16,932 nucleotides of DNA from Oscillospiraceae bacterium. GTDB lineage: Bacteria; Bacillota; Clostridia; Oscillospirales; Oscillospiraceae. The translations under genes and the position numbers were made by a program. The notes beneath the pieces are model-generated. The model did no database searches. It saw nothing but the letters and a program-made list of their open reading frames with translations, and was not told the origin of the DNA. Positions 13,793-16,932 of the stretch are shown here, piece after piece (position 1 is the stretch's first letter; every line of letters begins with the position of its first letter). The stretch is from the NCBI GenBank assembly GCA_016295225.1, contig JAEDLP010000028.1:1-16932 (forward strand), read 5' to 3'.

Positions 13793-15259
13793 ATGAACCA
13801 AGTGTGGAAGCGGGTGATGGCCGTTGGCCTCACGGCCTGCCTGTCCCTGTCCATCCTGGCCATGCCCGCCCAGGCCGCCCAGACCGGCCAGGCTCCCGCC
13901 TTGACCCAGGACCATGTTCAGTACATGCAAGGTTTCCCTGAGGGAACCTTCCAGCCTGATACCCAGCTCACCCGGGCCCAGGCCGCCCAGATGGTCTGCC
14001 GCCTGCTGGCCGCCCCCAACAGCGGCAGCGGTGGCTGCTCCTATCAGGACGTCCCCGCCAACCAGTGGTACGCTCAGGCGGTCACCGCCCTGTGTAAGCT
14101 GGGTCTCTTTGACGACGGCGCGGTTTTCCGACCCAACGACATCATCACCCGCGCTGAGTTTGTGGATCTGCTGGTCCGCCTGCGGCCCGAAGCCCGGGGG
14201 GAGGCCTCCTTCCCCGACGTGCCCGCCGGCCACTGGGCGGCGGAGCAGATTGGCGCGGCGGTGGCGCTGGGCTGGATCAACGGCTATCCCGACGGCACCT
14301 TCGGCCCCGAGAAGGGCCTGACCCGGGCGGAGGCCTGCACGGTGGTCAACCGCATGACCGGTCGCCAGGGAGACGCTGCCCAGGCCAATCAGATCCTGAC
14401 CTTGGGCCTGTATTCCGACGTGGCTCCCGACTACTGGGCCGCCCGGACCATTGCCGAGGCCTCTGTCTCCCACACTCCCAATGGGACAGGGGAGAGCGAG
14501 ACCTGGTCCGGGGTGAATCTCACCACCTTGACCTTTGCTCCCGGCTTCCACGACGTGGGCAATCAGCTCTACTATGTGGACCGGTACGGCAAGCTGGCCG
14601 TCAACACCACGGTGGGGGTGTACAGCGCCGACGTTGCCGGCATCCTGACCAAGACCGCCAATGCCTACCACATGTCCAACGTGCCCTACTACAGCCAGAT
14701 TGACAACCTCTACGCCTGGGTGGGCTGCGAGTCGGTGGCCACCTTCATGGGCCTTCAGGCCAAGGGGTATGCCGGGAACATAGCCTTAAAGACCTTCGTC
14801 ACCAACCTGCCCCGGTCCAAGTCCGACCCGGAAAAGGGGTTCGTTGGGGACCCCTTCACCCCTGACCCCACCAAGAAGACCCGCACCACTATCTACCCCG
14901 CCAAGCTGGCGGAGTACTCCAACAGCTACTGCGGCGGCGATACCCCCTGCGCTGACTTCCGGGGGGCCACCCTCACCGACCTCCAGCGGGAGCTGCTGGC
15001 GGGCAACTGCGTGGTGGGATACATGACCCTCTGGTGGGCCGCTCCCGACTACCGTAGCTACAACATCGAGGGGACCACACAATGGCTGGTGAGCAACAAC
15101 CACGCCGTCCTGGTCTGCGGCTATGACCCGGCCAAGGGCTACCTGATCTCCGACCCTTATAACTACAACAACCGGGGCCAGGTGTACCAGTATTGGGAGC
15201 CCGCCAGCGTCTTTGAACCCATCTGGAACGAGCGCAAGGTGGGGATGGTCATTCGATAA
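13793..15259 (+). CDS. Secreted SLH-domain protein with C39-like cysteine peptidase domain
   Basis: This 488-aa protein is exported by a signal peptide with a likely cut after AQA (residue 28 or nearby). Three SLH repeats follow at about 38-73, 82-130 and 139-190, each ending in the PDGTF/ITRAE-type motif. They anchor proteins to the cell wall. The region YSDVAPDYWAARTIAEASVSHT (207-228) is the usual tail of such arrays. A C39-like papain-fold domain occupies about 295-488: VPYYSQ, then Cys312 in GCESV, His437 in NNHAV and Asp454 in ISDPYN make a complete Cys-His-Asp set. No ABC transporter domain is fused, so it is a free surface peptidase-like protein rather than a bacteriocin exporter. ATG 13793 follows GAGAGGAG. 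The target is unknown. Confidence 0.9.
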   Translation: MNQVWKRVMAVGLTACLSLSILAMPAQAAQTGQAPALTQDHVQYMQGFPEGTFQPDTQLTRAQAAQMVCRLLAAPNSGSGGCSYQDVPANQWYAQAVTALCKLGLFDDGAVFRPNDIITRAEFVDLLVRLRPEARGEASFPDVPAGHWAAEQIGAAVALGWINGYPDGTFGPEKGLTRAEACTVVNRMTGRQGDAAQANQILTLGLYSDVAPDYWAARTIAEASVSHTPNGTGESETWSGVNLTTLTFAPGFHDVGNQLYYVDRYGKLAVNTTVGVYSADVAGILTKTANAYHMSNVPYYSQIDNLYAWVGCESVATFMGLQAKGYAGNIALKTFVTNLPRSKSDPEKGFVGDPFTPDPTKKTRTTIYPAKLAEYSNSYCGGDTPCADFRGATLTDLQRELLAGNCVVGYMTLWWAAPDYRSYNIEGTTQWLVSNNHAVLVCGYDPAKGYLISDPYNYNNRGQVYQYWEPASVFEPIWNERKVGMVIR

Positions 15260-15286
15260 ATACGACTTGCGAACCAGCATCCTGCC

Positions 15287-15336
15287 CGGGGCGTTTGGGG
15301 GCAGGCCCCAAACGCCCCGAAATATTATCTTTTTAT
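15287..15336 (+). terminator. Hairpin terminator after the SLH/C39 gene
   Basis: CGGGGCGTTTGGGG (15287-15300) and CCCCAAACGCCCCG (15306-15319) form a perfect 14-bp stem with a 5-nt loop. A U-rich stretch follows after about ten bases rather than at once. Termination is therefore likely but not classic. Confidence 0.7.
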
Positions 15337-15354
15337 TAAGAAACGCCACTTTGC

Positions 15355-15383
15355 TTGCGTTGGAGACAGTGATATTGTATGAT
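15355..15383 (+). promoter_or_regulatory. Promoter of the zinc-ribbon gene
   Basis: TTGCGT (15355-15360), 17 nt and TATGAT (15378-15383) stand about 40 nt upstream of the ATG at 15427. Confidence 0.5.
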
Positions 15384-15426
15384 AAGCGTAGGATTGCACC
15401 CACCCACCGGGAAAGGAGATCAAACC

Positions 15427-15639
15427 ATGGATCAGATGCAGTACCGCTGCCCCAAGTGCGGCTATGAATACTACGACCACGACCAGTTCCAGGCCACCGG
15501 CGGGAACCTGGCGAAAATTTTCGACGTCCAGAACAAGCGGTTTGTCACCGTCAGCTGCCGCCGCTGCGGCTTCACCGAGCTCTACCGCGCCCAGAGCTCC
15601 GACGGCTGGAATGTGCTGGACTTCCTCCTGGGCGACTGA
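15427..15639 (+). CDS. Small zinc-ribbon protein (predicted nucleic-acid-binding, COG3478-like)
   Basis: This is a 70-aa single-domain protein. Two cysteine pairs, CPKC (8-11) and CRRC near residue 44, form a zinc ribbon. Between them lie YEYYDHDQFQATGGNLAKIFDVQNKRFVTV. The C-terminus YRAQSSDGWNVLDFLLGD matches the small Firmicutes family annotated as a zinc-ribbon nucleic-acid-binding protein. Its biological role is not established. ATG 15427 follows AAAGGAG, and it has its own promoter and terminator, so it is a one-gene unit next to cysE by position only. Confidence 0.85.
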   Translation: MDQMQYRCPKCGYEYYDHDQFQATGGNLAKIFDVQNKRFVTVSCRRCGFTELYRAQSSDGWNVLDFLLGD

Positions 15640-15650
15640 GAAGAATAGAA

Positions 15651-15706
15651 AAACACACCTGCGTGTTTCGTGACCGCCTGGGATCATCCGGGCGGTTGCT
15701 TTTTTG
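15651..15706 (+). terminator. Terminator of the zinc-ribbon gene
   Basis: The main hairpin is ACCGCC-TGG (15673-15681) with CCG-GGCGGT (15688-15696), nine pairs including one T-G wobble and a 6-nt loop. TGC and six T residues (15700-15705) follow. A smaller stem, AAACAC/GTGTTT (15651-15668), precedes it. Confidence 0.85.
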
Positions 15707-15740
15707 CGTTTCTGGAAGGGAAAATCGAAATTCTGCCCCC

Positions 15741-15769
15741 TTGACACCCTCGTCGGGGCGTGCTAATAT
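15741..15769 (+). promoter_or_regulatory. Promoter of the T-box cysE-cysS operon
   Basis: A consensus TTGACA (15741-15746), 17 nt and TAATAT (15764-15769) predict a start near 15776, at the beginning of the T-box leader. Confidence 0.8.
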
Positions 15770-15775
15770 ACTATT

Positions 15776-16021
15776 ACTGTCGACAATTACATCTCGTGTT
15801 GAACGGGAAGAGTACCGGGTCAGAAACGGACAGAGAGGGGCGGTCACCGACTGTAAGCCGCCCTGCGTGGAGCCCCGGGAAAGTGCGCCCGGGAGCGAGG
15901 GGGATGCAGACGCCCCCCGGTTTGGCGCCGTTACCGGCCTTTTGAGTGATAAAAAAGAGTGGAACCGCGATATAACAGTCGCCTCTTGACCTGCTGTGGG
16001 TGAGAGGGGACTTTTTCTTTT
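15776..16021 (+). promoter_or_regulatory. Cysteine-specific T-box riboswitch
   Basis: This leader controls cysE-cysS by sensing uncharged tRNA-Cys. The T-box is GAGTGGAACCGCG (15957-15969). Stem I has CGGGAAGAGTACCGGG on its 5' side with the AGUA loop-E strand, the AGAGAG bulge, and a distal helix GGGCGG/CCGCC. CCGGG pairs with CCCGG (15874-15878). This puts UGC (15884-15886, a Cys codon) in the specifier loop opposite AGUA. UGGA in the T-box pairs with UCCA, fitting the U discriminator base of tRNA-Cys. The terminator is AGTC-N-CCTCT with AGAGG-N-GACT, then TTTTTCTTTT (15977-16021). The antiterminator instead pairs AAGAG (15955-15959) with CUCUU (15983-15987). Confidence 0.93.
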
Positions 16022-16063
16022 GCCCGCAGAACGAACCCAACCCCAGTATCTGAATTTTGCGAG

Positions 16064-16795
16064 GTGACCCGGATTTTGTCCCATCTGATCGAAACCCTTG
16101 GGGCCTATCAGGCCCGCGACCCGGCGGCCCGGAGCAAGCTGGAGGTCTTCCTCCTGTACCCCGGCGTGCACGCCACCATCTACCACCGCATCGCCCACGC
16201 GTGCTACAAGCACAACCTGAAATTCCTGGCCCGTGCCATCTCCCAGTGGAGCCGCTTCTGGACGGGCATTGAGATCCACCCCGGGGCCAAAATCGGCCGC
16301 CGTTTCGTCATCGACCACGGCATGGGCATCGTCATCGGCGAGACCGCCGAGATCGGCGACGACTGCCTCATCTACCACGGCGTGACCCTGGGCGGTACCG
16401 GTAAGGACAAGGGCAAGCGTCACCCCACACTGGGCAACAACGTCCTGGTGGGTAACGGCGCGCGAATTTTAGGCCCCTTTAAGGTGGGTGACAACGCCCG
16501 TATCGCCGCCGGTTCCGTGGTGCTCAGCGAAGTTCCTCCTGACAGCACCGCCGTGGGCGTTCCCGCCCAGGTGGTTCGGGTTCACGGCCAGACCGTCCAC
16601 TACGCCGACGACGTGGATCAGATCAACGTGGAAAACCCCCTGTTGGAAAAGCTGGCGGCTATGTCCTCCCGCCTGGAGTTTGTGGAAAAGCTGCTGGATG
16701 AGCAATACTTGAAGGAGAATCCCCTGGACGACCACCGGAACGAAGTCCGGGCGGCGACCAAAGAAAAAGGAGAAGAAGATCATGCAACTGTATAA
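16064..16795 (+). CDS. cysE: Serine O-acetyltransferase
   Basis: This enzyme transfers acetyl from acetyl-CoA to L-serine, the committed step of cysteine synthesis in the cytoplasm. An N-terminal helical part (about 1-60, DPAARSKLEVFLLYPGVHA) precedes a left-handed beta-helix of hexapeptide repeats (about 65-180). This carries the family core GIEIHPGAKIGRRFVIDHG, GETAEIGDDCLIYHGVTLGG and AAGSVVL. His in IDHG and the YHGVTLGG region form the active site. The C-terminal tail (about 195-243) is longer than strictly needed. No ATG is available. GTG 16064 gives 243 aa but has no ribosome binding site, whereas AGGTGA (16062-16067) lies 8 nt before an in-frame TTG at 16076, giving 239 aa. The true start may be TTG 16076. 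It is regulated by the T-box upstream and overlaps cysS by 14 nt. Confidence 0.95.
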   Translation: MTRILSHLIETLGAYQARDPAARSKLEVFLLYPGVHATIYHRIAHACYKHNLKFLARAISQWSRFWTGIEIHPGAKIGRRFVIDHGMGIVIGETAEIGDDCLIYHGVTLGGTGKDKGKRHPTLGNNVLVGNGARILGPFKVGDNARIAAGSVVLSEVPPDSTAVGVPAQVVRVHGQTVHYADDVDQINVENPLLEKLAAMSSRLEFVEKLLDEQYLKENPLDDHRNEVRAATKEKGEEDHATV

Positions 16796-16932
16796 TTCTG
16801 CGACCCGTAAAAAGGAAGAGTTCAAGACCCATACCCCCGGCCACGTGGAGATGTACACCTGCGGCCCCACCGTCTACCACTTCGCCCACATCGGCAACCT
16901 GCGCTCCTATATCATGGAGGACGTGCTGGAGA
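16782..16932 (+). CDS. cysS: Cysteine--tRNA ligase, N-terminal fragment
   Basis: The first 50 residues of cysteinyl-tRNA synthetase are present; the gene continues beyond the window. MQLYNSATRKKEEF is followed by the zinc-binding CGPTVY and the class I signature HIGN (HIGH-type), both in the expected positions. The enzyme charges tRNA-Cys with cysteine and ATP. ATG 16782 follows AAAGGAG at 9 nt and overlaps the end of cysE by 14 nt, so translation is probably coupled. Co-transcription under the cysteine T-box links amino acid supply with its use. Confidence 0.97.
   Translation, partial: MQLYNSATRKKEEFKTHTPGHVEMYTCGPTVYHFAHIGNLRSYIMEDVLE

Noticed and set aside
13793..15259. Bacteriocin exporter because of the C39 domain
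   Set aside because: There is no membrane or ATPase domain in the protein and no precursor peptide gene nearby. The domain is the stand-alone C39-like type.
15864..15866. Alternative UGC as the T-box specifier
   Set aside because: This UGC falls within the paired upper helix (CAG/CUG and ACG/CGU). The UGC at 15884-15886 lies opposite AGUA where the specifier belongs.

Overview
The window looks like chromosomal DNA from a GC-rich gut-type Clostridia, most likely near Flavonifractor, Pseudoflavonifractor or another Oscillospiraceae. The basis is strong AGGAGG ribosome binding sites, GC-rich coding regions separated by short AT-rich gaps, a BlaI/M56 regulatory pair, SLH and copper-amine-oxidase stalk domains, and a T-box in front of cysE-cysS. 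The genus is inference. No phage, transposase, CRISPR array, rRNA or intact tRNA was seen.

Layout. 1-2500 (minus): a BlaI-type repressor, an unrecognised lipoprotein and an M56 (BlaR1-like) membrane protease that runs off the left edge. They form one operon behind a clear promoter overlapped by a dyad. 2512-3774 (minus): an RlmI-type 23S rRNA methyltransferase with its own promoter and terminator. 3858-5549 (plus): a secreted stalk/NPCBM-like protein and a Cof-type HAD phosphatase. These converge on a pyridoxal kinase gene (5597-6436, minus) across a shared bidirectional terminator. 6437-7024 holds no gene, but contains a strong minus-strand promoter, a roughly 185-nt RNA and a 17-bp terminator upstream of the kinase gene. 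This is either an attenuated leader or a separate small RNA. 6984-8257 (minus): a two-gene operon of an SDR dehydrogenase and an NTF2-fold protein, bounded by a promoter containing a palindrome and by an intrinsic terminator.

8593-13646 (plus): a complete five-gene ABC importer of the peptide/nickel/opine class (binding lipoprotein, two permeases, two short ATPases), closed by a terminator. 13703-15319: a secreted protein with three SLH repeats and a C39-like cysteine peptidase domain. 15355-15706: a 70-aa zinc-ribbon protein. 15741-16932: a cysteine T-box riboswitch, cysE and the start of cysS. Here uncharged tRNA-Cys would raise both cysteine synthesis and cysteinyl-tRNA synthetase. The specifier (UGC) and the tRNA-end pairing sequence (UGGA, matching a U discriminator) both point to tRNA-Cys.

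Most of the window is ordinary housekeeping and transport. The parts most worth a second look are the RNA upstream of the pyridoxal kinase, the SDR/NTF2 pair with its promoter palindrome, the lipoprotein inside the BlaI/M56 operon, and several unexplained hairpins in leaders.
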